A stretch of 64,000 bases of DNA from Cellvibrionaceae bacterium (GTDB taxonomy: Bacteria > Pseudomonadota > Gammaproteobacteria > Pseudomonadales > Cellvibrionaceae). Positions 18,377 to 28,300 of the stretch are shown here, piece after piece (within the stretch, counting starts at the first letter, position 1; each line of letters opens with the position of its first letter). The stretch lies in contig JANQJP010000031.1 of assembly GCA_028281575.1 (NCBI GenBank), forward strand, positions 1 to 64,000, given 5' to 3'. The position numbers were made by a program, and so were the translations under genes. Below the pieces are notes generated by a model. That model did not search any database, was not told the DNA's origin, and saw nothing but the letters and a program-made list of their open reading frames with translations.

Positions 18377-19195
18377 ATGAAAATTGGTGTTGCTTTTCTG
18401 GCCGCTGCGTTGTCTGTAGCGGCCAATTTCGTTGTAGCTCAAGTAGAAATTGTTGACCGTCCGGTGGGTACTTCAACCCGATCAGGCACTGTGCATACAA
18501 ATAGTTCAGCGCCGTCATCAGGTGGGGATGCGCAAGCAGCATCAAATTCAGCTGAGTTGTTTTACCAAATTCAGGTGTTACAACAAGAGTTGTTGGATTT
18601 GCGGGGCCTAGTTGAGCAACAGGCGCACCAAATCAAACAGCTTAAGCAGCAGCGTCTCGATGATTATGTGGATCTCGATCGGCGCATCGGTGATCTCAAT
18701 CGTAAGAACCTTAGCACCAGTAACACGCAAAGTACGGCAAATAATACGTCCTCTTCCGTCGCTGATCAGACGAACAACGCTACGATTACAACGAGTTCGC
18801 TCTCAAGCTCGGTAAGCTCTTCAGCAAACGAAATTGCCCACTATAAGAGTGCGACCAAGCTTATTCTGGTGGATAAAGACTACGACGCGGGCATTTTGCG
18901 TCTCAATGAACATCTGGAACTTTATCCGCGCGGGCGTTATCGCGGCAATGTGCAGTATTGGCTCGGCGAAGTCTATTTGGCGAAGGCCGATCTCGATACC
19001 TCCAAGCAGTGGTTTGAACGTTTGCTTAAAGAGAGCCCAGCGCATACCAAGGCGCCCGATTCAAAATATAAACTGGGTACCATTTTCCACAAACTTGGTG
19101 CAGATGCTGAAGCCAAGCAATTGTTAAATGAAGTGAGTTCGGGGCATGGCAACGCTGCCAAGCTTGCCAGTCAGTACCTAAAAGCAAATTTCTAA
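18377..19195 (+). CDS. cpoB: CpoB (YbgF), cell division coordinator
   Basis: A 272-residue periplasmic protein. Its signal peptide is about residues 1-21. The trimerising coiled coil is about 55-95 (FYQIQVLQQELLDLRGLVEQ), followed by a Ser/Thr/Asn-rich linker and three TPR units from about 155 to the end (YKSATKLILVDKDYDAGILR, YWLGEVYLAKADLDTSKQWF). It is the last gene of the Tol-Pal operon, 13 nt after pal. In E. coli it links Tol function to PBP1B during constriction. Confidence 0.96.
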   Translation: MKIGVAFLAAALSVAANFVVAQVEIVDRPVGTSTRSGTVHTNSSAPSSGGDAQAASNSAELFYQIQVLQQELLDLRGLVEQQAHQIKQLKQQRLDDYVDLDRRIGDLNRKNLSTSNTQSTANNTSSSVADQTNNATITTSSLSSSVSSSANEIAHYKSATKLILVDKDYDAGILRLNEHLELYPRGRYRGNVQYWLGEVYLAKADLDTSKQWFERLLKESPAHTKAPDSKYKLGTIFHKLGADAEAKQLLNEVSSGHGNAAKLASQYLKANF

Positions 19196-19248
19196 CACTG
19201 CGCCTTTGATAGAATTGTCGCTAATGATTGTGACGATTCGCTTTTCTC

Positions 19249-19899
19249 ATGCCTGAACCTAGCTTACGTATTACCGAAGTTTTTTATTCCCTGCAGGGCG
19301 AAGCCCGTGACTCGGGCCATCCGACAGTCTTTGTCCGGTTGACGGGTTGTCCGTTACGCTGCGGTTATTGTGACTCAGAATACGCTTTTCACGGCGGTGA
19401 GCGTCTCACCTTTAATCAGTTGCTTGAACAAGTAAACCAGTATCCCAGCGACAGGGTGTGCGTTACCGGAGGTGAGCCACTTGCTCAAGCAATGTGTCGA
19501 GACTTTTTGGTTGCACTTTGCAATGCTGGCTACAAGGTGTCACTTGAAACCAGTGGTGCGATGGATATCGGCAACATTGACCCTCGAGTCAGTATTGTCA
19601 TGGACCTGAAAACACCAGGCTCGGGCGAGCTGGAGAAAAATCTGTGGTCCAATATTGGCAAGCTCAGTGAAAAGGATCAGATAAAGTTTGTTATTTGCGA
19701 CCGGCGCGACTTCGAATGGGCCGAGTTTAAGATAGATGAGCACGCACTTTATGAGCGTACTGGCGATGTGCTTATATCCCCGTGCTATGGCGAGCTAGAA
19801 CCTTCGACGCTGGCGCGCTGGATCCTGGAAAGCCAACCGAAAGCGCGTTTTCAGATTCAGCTTCACAAATTGCTTTGGGGCGACATACCAGGAGTCTGA
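19249..19899 (+). CDS. queE: 7-carboxy-7-deazaguanine synthase QueE
   Basis: A 216-residue radical SAM enzyme that converts carboxy-tetrahydropterin to 7-carboxy-7-deazaguanine in queuosine precursor synthesis. The iron-sulfur motif is the family form CPLRCGYC (CX3CX2C) near residue 32. The substrate segment [20 protein letters not shown] is at the N-terminus, and GGEPLAQ is the SAM-binding GGEP. The next gene, queC, catalyses the following step and starts 2 nt after this stop. Confidence 0.97.
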   Translation: MPEPSLRITEVFYSLQGEARDSGHPTVFVRLTGCPLRCGYCDSEYAFHGGERLTFNQLLEQVNQYPSDRVCVTGGEPLAQAMCRDFLVALCNAGYKVSLETSGAMDIGNIDPRVSIVMDLKTPGSGELEKNLWSNIGKLSEKDQIKFVICDRRDFEWAEFKIDEHALYERTGDVLISPCYGELEPSTLARWILESQPKARFQIQLHKLLWGDIPGV

Positions 19900-19901
19900 A
19901 T

Positions 19902-20585
19902 TTGAGTGACAACACGTTAAAACGCGCCGTAATACTGAGTTCCGGTGGTTTGGACTCCACCACCGTGATCGCGCTTGCACAAGCACAGGGGTATGAATGT
20001 CACACGTTGAGTTTTGACTACGGCCAGCGGCACAGGTCTGAGCTTATCGCGGCTGCACGCGTATCCGAAAAAATGTCTGTAAAGGCGCACAAAGTGGTCG
20101 CGCTCGACCTGCGGACCATTGGTGGTTCAGCGTTAACGGATTCGGCAATTTCGGTGCCTGAACAGGCGTCCGATGGAATTCCCGTTACCTACGTGCCGGC
20201 GCGCAATACCGTCTTCCTCTCTATTGCGCTGGGCTGGGCTGAAGTTCTTGGAGCAAATTCAATTTTCATCGGTGTCAACGCCGTTGACTACTCCGGCTAC
20301 CCCGACTGCCGGCCCGAATATCTTGAAGCGTATGCAAAGATGGCGGCGCTGGCGACAAAAGCAGGCGTTGAGGGTTGTCCCGTGACGATTGAAGCGCCGC
20401 TGTTGAACATGTCTAAGGCGGAGATCATCCGCGTCGGCGTCGATTTGGGGGTGGATTACAGTTTGACGCTTTCCTGCTATCAGGCCACGGAGGAAGGCGA
20501 AGCGTGTGGCAAGTGCGACAGTTGCAGATTGCGTCGCGCGGGCTTTGAAAATGCCGGCATCGCCGACCCGACAAGATATGTTTGA
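19902..20585 (+). CDS. queC: 7-cyano-7-deazaguanine synthase QueC
   Basis: 227 residues from TTG 19902, giving [20 protein letters not shown], preceded by AGGAG at 19890-19894. The open frame runs 40 codons further upstream inside queE, but those codons do not look like QueC. The PP-loop SSGGLDSTT binds ATP. The zinc-binding cysteines are in the C-terminal segment [20 protein letters not shown]. It converts carboxy-deazaguanine to preQ0. It is co-transcribed with queE. Confidence 0.96.
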   Translation: MSDNTLKRAVILSSGGLDSTTVIALAQAQGYECHTLSFDYGQRHRSELIAAARVSEKMSVKAHKVVALDLRTIGGSALTDSAISVPEQASDGIPVTYVPARNTVFLSIALGWAEVLGANSIFIGVNAVDYSGYPDCRPEYLEAYAKMAALATKAGVEGCPVTIEAPLLNMSKAEIIRVGVDLGVDYSLTLSCYQATEEGEACGKCDSCRLRRAGFENAGIADPTRYV

Positions 20586-20658
20586 ATTCGCAGGTAACCG
20601 TTAATTCCGCAAGCCTTGTCAAATGCGAAAAATCACTTCAAAAAAACGTCATAAACGC

Positions 20659-20686
20659 TTGAGTTTTCAGTTCAAATCATTACTAT
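20659..20686 (+). promoter_or_regulatory. Candidate promoter of the tRNA-Lys region
   Basis: TTGAGT at 20659-20664, a 16-bp spacer, then TACTAT at 20681-20686, followed by a GC-rich stretch (GCGCC) like the discriminator of stable-RNA promoters. It would drive transcription through the split tRNA copy and then the intact tRNA-Lys. The sequence match is moderate only. Confidence 0.45.
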
Positions 20687-20768
20687 ATGCGCCTCTTTTG
20701 GGTACTGCTCGAAGAAAAGATGCATGCCATCCAGTATGTGTAGTGGGTATGCTCAAGAGAAAGAACTT

Positions 20769-21035
20769 GGGTCGTTAGCTCAGCTGGTAGAGGCCAAAAT
20801 TGTTCCAAACAATTTTTGGCATTTCCGCCATCCATGGCGGTCACAGTTGGCTTTTAACCAATGTGTTTGGCTCATTTATGAGCCAAATCGCGAAGCGACT
20901 AGCGCAGCAAAATTGCTCCGGGCAATTTTGTGGTCACTGGTTCGATAAATTCGCCTGGAGCGAATTTAAGCATTGTCGCATCGCGACAATGGGCGTAAGC
21001 CCGAGCATCAGGAAGATGCGAGCCAATCCAGTACG
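20769..21035 (+). pseudogene. Split tRNA-Lys copy interrupted by three hairpin-rich insertions
   Basis: Four segments (20769-20792, 20844-20862, 20931-20945, 21026-21035) joined end to end reproduce nucleotides 1-68 of the intact tRNA-Lys at 21066-21141 with no mismatch and no gap. The last eight nucleotides (ACCCACCA) are absent. The insertions are 51, 68 and 80 nt, placed after tRNA positions 24 (D stem), 43 (end of anticodon stem) and 58 (T loop). Nearly all inserted sequence folds into small perfect or near-perfect hairpins. The anticodon arm is uninterrupted. Without a 3' acceptor half it cannot be a normal tRNA. An 11-bp inverted repeat (CATCCAGTATG at 20728-20738, its complement at 21036-21046) brackets it. 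Confidence 0.9.
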
Positions 21036-21065
21036 CATACTGGATGTATTACGAAGAAAGAATTT

Positions 21066-21141
21066 GGGTCGTTAGCTCAGCTGGTAGAGCAGTTGGCTTT
21101 TAACCAATTGGTCACTGGTTCGAATCCAGTACGACCCACCA
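21066..21141 (+). tRNA. tRNA-Lys (anticodon UUU)
   Basis: 76 nt including an encoded CCA. The acceptor stem GGGTCGT pairs with ACGACCC, with discriminator A. The D arm is GCTC/GAGC and the anticodon stem is GTTGG/CCAAT around loop CTTTTAA (UUU). The T arm ACTGG/CCAGT encloses TTCGAAT. A terminator follows 9 nt downstream. It sits just after queC, a position that from general knowledge is a genomic-island insertion site in pseudomonads. Confidence 0.97.
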
Positions 21142-21150
21142 TCTAAAAAA

Positions 21151-21177
21151 CCTCGCCCAAATGGGCGGGGTTTTTTT
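21151..21177 (+). terminator. Intrinsic terminator of tRNA-Lys
   Basis: CCTCGCCC, an AAAT loop, then GGGCGGGG (one T-G pair) followed by seven T residues. A textbook rho-independent terminator directly after the tRNA. Confidence 0.92.
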
Positions 21178-21720
21178 ATATGTATGGACAATATCCTGCA
21201 TTTTGTTCTTAAGTCCTTTTTTTGCATTCCAAGGCTCTCTTAAGTTTTTTCGCCAGGTAACGTGATGTTATATAACTGGCAAAAAATACACTCGACATAA
21301 CTTTTGCGCAAAGTTTGTGTACTAGTTCAAACCTCCAGCTGGTGTCACATAGATATATATAGATTATAATCGTGCCACAGTATTTGACGCTTGGTTCAAC
21401 CGGGGGCTAACTGCAAAGATACAGTGTTTTAGTGCTTTGATTAAGTGCTGTTAGCAGACGACGGAGTGAATAGGGAATTATAGAAGTTATATAGTCAGAG
21501 AAGGACAACGGAGACCGTAATCTGTGCAGGTTAGTACTAAGTTATCGTTTGCTCCTATCTATTTGATTTTCTTCATACCCCTTTCGCTAGTTTCCTTTGC
21601 GCGCAGGTCTCTTCAAGTCGAAGCGCTATTACGCATAAATTGCATTTAGATAGGGTCTAATTAAGGCTGGCAATATGTGGCCTGTAACCATTTTCCATTA
21701 TGAGAGGCATAAGCAACATA
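21178..21720. other. Non-coding region upstream of the RTX locus
   Basis: About 540 nt with no convincing gene, AT-rich, presumably the regulatory region of the RTX operon. A perfect TATAAT lies at about 21365-21370 with a poor -35, and TTGACG occurs at 21384-21389. A TCTTAAGT direct repeat occurs near 21208 and 21238. I recognised no riboswitch or tRNA in it, and no copy of the tRNA-Lys 3' end that would mark an attachment site. Confidence 0.45.
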
Positions 21721-22302
21721 ATGATGCAAAACGACGAGTCTGGCACGGAGGTGCCAACAAAGAATACTTCGCCCAAGGGTCAACAAGACAGTTCCGGAAA
21801 TACTAGAACGATTGGTAGCATGATAGGCGAAATCGTTTGGGTTATGAGTCAGTCCCAGGTACATAGATCTTTGTCCCTGGCAGATCTCGAGTGGTTGTTA
21901 ATGCCGCCGATTATTTTGGGGCAATACAAACTCTTTCGTGATCCCAATAAAAAACCGATGGGCGCAGCCCTTTGGGGCTATTTAAGTGAAGAGGCAGAAC
22001 AAAAGTTAAAAACATCTGGCCGTTTAGCGCCTCAGGATTGGGGGAACAATGCGCAGCTTGACTCTGAGCGAGGGTTGGTTGGCAATACGGGTGGGACTTT
22101 ATGGTTGGTGGAGTTGGTGACACCTTTTCATACAAAAGAAAACAAGCACCGTGAGCAGATGTTGGCAGATTTGATGAATAGCACGTTCAAAGATAAGTCT
22201 GTCAAGATGATGCATATGCACCCGCAAACACGTAAGCGCGAAGAGATCATTCTGGGAGCGAAAGGCATTAAAGAAGGCTCTAAAGCAGAGGACACACAAT
22301 AG
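21721..22302 (+). CDS. HlyC-like RTX toxin-activating lysine acyltransferase
   Basis: About 193 residues from ATG 21721; an in-frame ATG at 21700 would add seven residues, and neither has a strong ribosome site. The core matches HlyC: GEIVWVMSQSQVHRSLSLAD holds the conserved His of the S-x-x-H-R motif. LGQYKLFRDPNKKPMGAALW follows, and RLAPQDWG corresponds to the HlyC region with the conserved acidic residue. HlyC enzymes use acyl-ACP to acylate internal lysines of a pro-toxin in the cytosol before secretion. It lies about 90 nt upstream of the giant RTX gene, the usual hlyC-hlyA order. The N-terminal 35 residues are a polar extension not expected in HlyC. Acyl chain and target lysines are not known. 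Confidence 0.88.
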   Translation: MMQNDESGTEVPTKNTSPKGQQDSSGNTRTIGSMIGEIVWVMSQSQVHRSLSLADLEWLLMPPIILGQYKLFRDPNKKPMGAALWGYLSEEAEQKLKTSGRLAPQDWGNNAQLDSERGLVGNTGGTLWLVELVTPFHTKENKHREQMLADLMNSTFKDKSVKMMHMHPQTRKREEIILGAKGIKEGSKAEDTQ

Positions 22303-22394
22303 ACTTAAACGGCTCGGCGAGCTTGGAAGCTTTGATTTTTAATATTGATTGTCAATTTGAATATTTTTCTGATTAATACCTTGGGGATGATGGC

Positions 22395-25300
22395 GTGGCC
22401 TTAATAGATTTTGACGAAAGTTTAGTACCGGTAACAAATGGGGATGGAAGTAGAACGATTACATTTGAGCAGGCTGGAGTCACATATACTTTTGAGATAG
22501 ATGTTGATGGTAATGTGACATCTACATCAATCGAAAGTGAAAACGGTAGCTTTACGCAAGGTACGGACGGTTGGGAAGCAACGGTCAATGGAGAAGATTT
22601 TTCAGGCTCGCTGCAAATTGGCGATGATGCTTCATCCTTAAATCTTGAGGTTGGCGAATTTAGTGGCTCTGTAGATGTGGCGGGAGAGGATGTAAATGTT
22701 TCTGCTTCCTTGGGTGACAATAATGCCTCGGTTGGTTTTGATGGTGAAGGACTCTCCGAACTTGACGCCGATTTGGGGCCGGTTACTTACCAGTTTGGAG
22801 CGAATGAAGACGACCCCCATGTCGCGTCTATAGGTGTCGATAATGTCGGCTCATTGCGATATGACATTCGAAATAGAGAGCTTTCAGGTCATTCAGAGAC
22901 TCCGATATCTGGTGTGACGATTGAATTTTCTGCTGATCAAACAAGAGATAATCTTGCTGTCGTATTTGATGCAGAAGCGGCGATACCTGATCGTGCTGCT
23001 GACGTATTGAACCGGGTTTTTGTCGAGATCGGTTTTCCTATTCAAGATTATGATATTGATGTCACAGGCAGAATTGAAACATCTACTTCAAATAGCACAG
23101 TTGAAGTATTTGATGGGCGATCCGCTGATATTCGTTATGACCTCGATATTACGTTTACCGGGCCGGATGGTGAAATAGTCGATGCCAGCATCACGCTAAA
23201 TACATCTAATTTCCTCGGTCAGGGTGCGGTAGATCCTGATACCGGAGAGACACGGCGTGCTATTACGTCAGTATCACACCTAATCGTCAATGAAGATATG
23301 AATAATTTCTTACAGGGCATTGGTGTAGATTTTGAAAGTGACTTTATCGAAACAACTCAGTTGGAAGGCAGCTCATCGAGAGAGTTTTTATTTCAGGTTT
23401 CAGCGAGAGACTTTGAGACAGGTATTGAGTTAGGCACAACAGTATCGGATGACGGTCGAATTGAGTTCGATACACCGGAACTAGGAACATTTGGTGTTCG
23501 GGATCCTTTGCAGGCAGTGCAGAGCAGTAGTGTTGCCACACGCGAGGAATATATCGAGGCGCTCTACAGGTCTCCTCTGACAGCGGAGCGTTATGCCGAC
23601 GTAACATGGGATTTAGTCTTTCATGAAGATCCCAATGGTAATGGCCCTGACGCCGATGGTAATTTTCCTGAGGCCAGCCGTTTCGCCGTAGGTCGCAATG
23701 AAAATGGTGAAGTGGTTGCCGTTATTCGAGAAGGAATAGGTATTGGCAATGGGCGAGGCAATTTTGGTACCGATTTAACTGAATATTTTGATAACCCTCG
23801 AATGGGTAATCCGTTGCCATTTTCAACAGTAGAGTTTGTTAGGTCGGAAAGCTTGGGGCCTACTATTGTTGTAGATGGCTGGATTATACCGACGACTTCA
23901 GGTGAGGAGCCATCCAGAAATATTTCTGAATATACTGCCAACGATGATGGCACGGTATCGGTAAATGGTGTGCAAACTACACCAAACTCAGGAGATGGCT
24001 GGTTAAGTTATCAAGTACAAACTGGGCTTGTCGAAGGCGAAGAGCTTTTTCTTACAGAATTACAACTAAACTTGCCTGGCGAAATTAGAGAAGATTTACT
24101 CCAATCTATAGATGAACAGCTGAGAGCCGATATGGCCGCTGCTTTGCTGCAGTCTCCACTCACGCAAGATCAAGCTCGAGTTAATTTGACACTAGCCAAC
24201 AATCAAAATCTAGCTGAATACCTGCCGGAGGACTCAAATCTTTATACAACCGAGCTGAATACTGCTCGTAGGCCTCGCTTGGACGCAAATGGTAACCCTG
24301 TATTAGATTCGGAAGGACGAGTTATTTTAGATACCGTTGAGCAGTCTGTAGCGATTTTTTTACTTGATGAGGAAGGCAGGCGCACCGGTGATTCTATAGT
24401 ACGAGATTTCGAAAATGACGTGGTTACCGAAACTCGCGGTGCTGTGACCATTGTTCATAATAATGGTGAGATGGAAGTGTTGGTTGACGTCGGTGGTGAA
24501 CGCCCAGTTGATGTCAGCGGTATTGGCGGTGCATTCGGTTCGACCTTGGGAACATTGTTAGTTGGTGATGATGCAAGCCAGCTTGAGAGTGCCGTTAGCA
24601 GTACGCTATTTTCAGTAATTGGTGAAAATGTTGCCGATACTTTTACTCTGGTCGGCGGGCCAACTGAAAGAACCTTCAGTGATGCCGCCGATGAGGCGTT
24701 TGACGATTTTGGCGCGAATTTAAGAGATGCGGCCGTCGGTACTATCAGTTCTATATTAGTAGCCGAGTTGGTTGAAGAATTAGGCCTAGATGGGGTTGGT
24801 GGTCAATTTGCCACGGCTCTGGGTACCGCAGCGGTCACAGAAGCTGTTGATATTATCATCGCTGGCGGTGCCGATTTCAGTAACTTTAGTGTCGATTTTG
24901 AAGCCGTTGCGGTCAACTTTGTTGCCACCTATATCGGTAAAGAGATCGGTGCGGCTGTTTATGATGTTGAGTCAAAAGAAGGAGCTATCGGTGCATCTTT
25001 AGGTGCGTCGATTGGCGCGAAAATAGGTAGCGCTTGGGGGCCGATCGGAACGGTTATCGGTGCGGCTGTCGGTTATATTATCGGTGGGATCATTGGTGAT
25101 CTCTTTGGTGGAACGCCGCGGTCCGGTGCAGACGTAGTCCTGAATGAAGCAACTGGCGAGTTTGAAGTTACGAATGTGTGGTCGCGCAACGATGGTAATA
25201 AAGATGCAGCTCGGACATTGGCGACCAACGCTGCAGATATTTTTAATGGGGTCTTTCGTCAGGTTGGTGGCGAATTGCTTAATCCGGAGTCTATTTCCGG

Positions 25301-28300
25301 TAGTACATACGGCATGCGCAAGGATCGCTTTACTTATCGTGCAGGAGATGGCGATAGAAGCAGAAAAAGTTTCAGAAACGCCAATGATTTGATTAGCTAT
25401 GGCTTTTTAGATTCGATCAATAGCGCCGAAATTGGTGGTGGTGATTTTATCGTTAAACGCGCGCTTTATCTGGCAACAGAGCGTGTGCTTAATGCCACAT
25501 CAGGCACAAACCCGCCGGACGACGCCTTATCAACTATTTTAGGCGATCTTTCTACTGCAGCTGATTACTCTTTCTATTTACAGTCTCCCGATGAGATTGA
25601 TACGCTAATTGCAACACACCCCAATTCCGCGTTTGCAGCCGGTTGGATAGTAACACTGGAGCGTGCGCAGGAAATAGGTTTGACCAAGCGCCATATCTCT
25701 GATCATTTTGGCGGCTGGCAGTATCTGATGGACCAGGACGCTGCTGGTGTTGCGACCCCATCTGGCAACCAAGAATTACCCGCTGCATACTCCGAAGTTG
25801 AGTTCGATATCGTTGAAAATGAGCGTGAAATAACGATCTACCGGCCTGATGGCACGACTTTACTGGTAGAAGATTTTATACCGCCGTCTCAACGGAGTTT
25901 CTTGAATTTTTCTAACCAGACAACTCTTGATGAAGCTCTGCGATCTGTTAACGGCTCAGCTTTTATAGAAGGTACCGCCCAAGATGATCAGATTAACTCG
26001 GGTGATTTAGGTAATGATGTGTTTGGCCGCGAGGGTAATGACACCATTATTGGGGGTGAGAACGCCGATTGGCTTTATGGAGGTGAAGGCGACGATACGC
26101 TGGATGCAGTTGGCGGTTTAAATAACGTTTTATTTGGAGAAAGTGGCGAGGATACGCTGCTCGGTGGTGATAGGTCAGATTGGTTAATTGGCGGCAACGA
26201 GAACGATACACTGACCGCCAATGAAGGCGATGATGTGCTGGATGGTGGTGAAGGTGACGATACGCTTGACGGTGGTGATGGTAATGATGTGTATATCTTC
26301 CGTCGTGGTGATGGTGCCGATACGCTGATTGATGTTGATGATTGGTATAGCGAATCTGAGTTGTCTGATGATGTGGGTTTTGCTAGCCAAAACACACAGG
26401 TTGATGTTGATACCATTGAGTTTGGCGAAGGCATTGGTCTTGAACATATTAATATTCGTTTAGACGATGCAACGGACACATTGATCATTACCCTGCGTGA
26501 TGAGGCCGGTCAGTTAAGCGATGACACCGATTCATTAAGCATCCAAAATTGGAGTGAAGCAGCCAACCGAATCGAGCGTTTAAGATTTAACGATGGTCAA
26601 ACCATTGATTTGGGTAACTTTTCCAGTTTTATCACCGGTACAAATGGTAACGATACGATTCGTGGCACGGATGGTGCCGACTTTATTCATGGTGGTTTGG
26701 GCGACGATGAGATATTCGCCTTGGGTGGTGATGATGTCGCAGTCGGTGGTTTAGGGTCTGACAATGTCTCCGGCGGTGACCAGGACGACTTGGTTGTCGG
26801 CGGTGATGGCAATGATAATTTATACGGTGACGCCGGTGACGATATCGTTAGTGGCGACGGTGGCAACGATTCGATATTCGGTGGGGCCGGTAACGATACA
26901 ATTTCTGGTGGGGCCGGCGATGATGAGCTTGCAGGTGGCGCCGGACGTGATGTTATTTTATTCGGTTTGGGTGATGGCCGCGATACGATATCCGGACTTA
27001 ACAGCCAATCATCGCGTTTAGTCTTTAGTACTAGTAACAATACTTTTGTTGGCGGTTATAGCTGGAACGGTGCTGGAGGAACAACTGCAATATACGATTC
27101 GGTTAATAACCGCATTGATCAGAACTATTTTGTTCGTGACACAGGTATTGGTTTCGATATCTACGAATTAATTTCAAGTCAGCCAATCACCAACTCTCCC
27201 GATAACGACACACTTGAATTGGATGTCGGTATCAGTCTTGAAGATCTGCGTGTCGGCCGTGATGTGGATGATTTAATTATCGGTGTTAACGGGTCTGCAG
27301 ACAGCTTGGCAACCTTCGACAGCATTCAAGATACGGTAAGGCTAAGTAATTGGTTTACAACTAATGGTTCGCCGGTAGATACACTTTCAATTTTTGGTTT
27401 TGGCGATGTCAATATCGGTGATATCGAACAAATTTATACTGGTGAAAATGAAGATAATGAGCTTGTTGGAACCGCTGGTGACGAGTGGTTTGATTCTGGT
27501 GCTGGTCAAGATGTTATTAGCGCCGGTGCCGGTGATGATATTGTCAATGCTGGTGCTTCAAACGATATCGTTGAGGGTGGTGCCGGTGCCGATATTATAT
27601 TTGGCGGCCAGGGTGAAGATTTATTGGAATATGAAAACTCGCAGGCAGGTGTACAGGTTTCACTAACCACCGGACGTGGCACTGGAGGTGATGCTGCGGG
27701 TGATCGTCTGGAGGGTTTTGAAAATATAAGTGGTTCAGATTTTGATGATCTGCTGGTTGGTGACGAAGGCGATAACGTTATCAATGCCCGAAGAGGTGAT
27801 GACCGCATTGTCGGTGGTTTGGGTGACGATTTTTATGTTTATCAAAGAGGTGATGGCAATCTGCGTATTGGTGAGCGGGATATTGCTCGCGGTATTGCCG
27901 GCGGCGGTTCCGATACTCTGTCATTCGGTGATGGCATTGCGGCGGGTGATTTAAGCTTTACGCAGCAGGGTAATGATTTAGTAATCGGCATTAATAGTTC
28001 GTCTGATCAAATTACCCTTGAAGATTGGTACTTTGATGGTAGTACTCGTATTGAGTTTTTAGCTTTTGCAGACTCTGCAGTTGTTGATATCTCACCACTG
28101 AATTTTCAAGGCCCCTCTGATGCACCGGATTGGTTAACGACTTCCGAAGGTAATCGTACACTCGAAGGCGGTGCTGGTGCGGACTTGTTGTATGGCAGCG
28201 CTGAGGCGGATATTTTAAGAGGTCAAGAAAATAACGACACCATTATCGGCGGTTTAGGCGGCGATATCATTGATGGTGGTCGAGATAGAGACACAATTGT

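Noticed and set aside
21036..21065. Idea that the tRNA-Lys pair is an integrase attachment-site duplication
   Set aside because: Both copies lie on the same side of the accessory block, the partial copy keeps the 5' part rather than the 3' end used by integrases, and no integrase gene is in the window.
20800..21075. Open frames of 74-91 codons across the split tRNA region
   Set aside because: They run through tRNA-identical segments and hairpins; coding is not plausible there.
21380..21480. Possible riboswitch in the RTX upstream region
   Set aside because: Some G- and A-rich segments looked suggestive of a c-di-GMP riboswitch, but the conserved core segments are not present.
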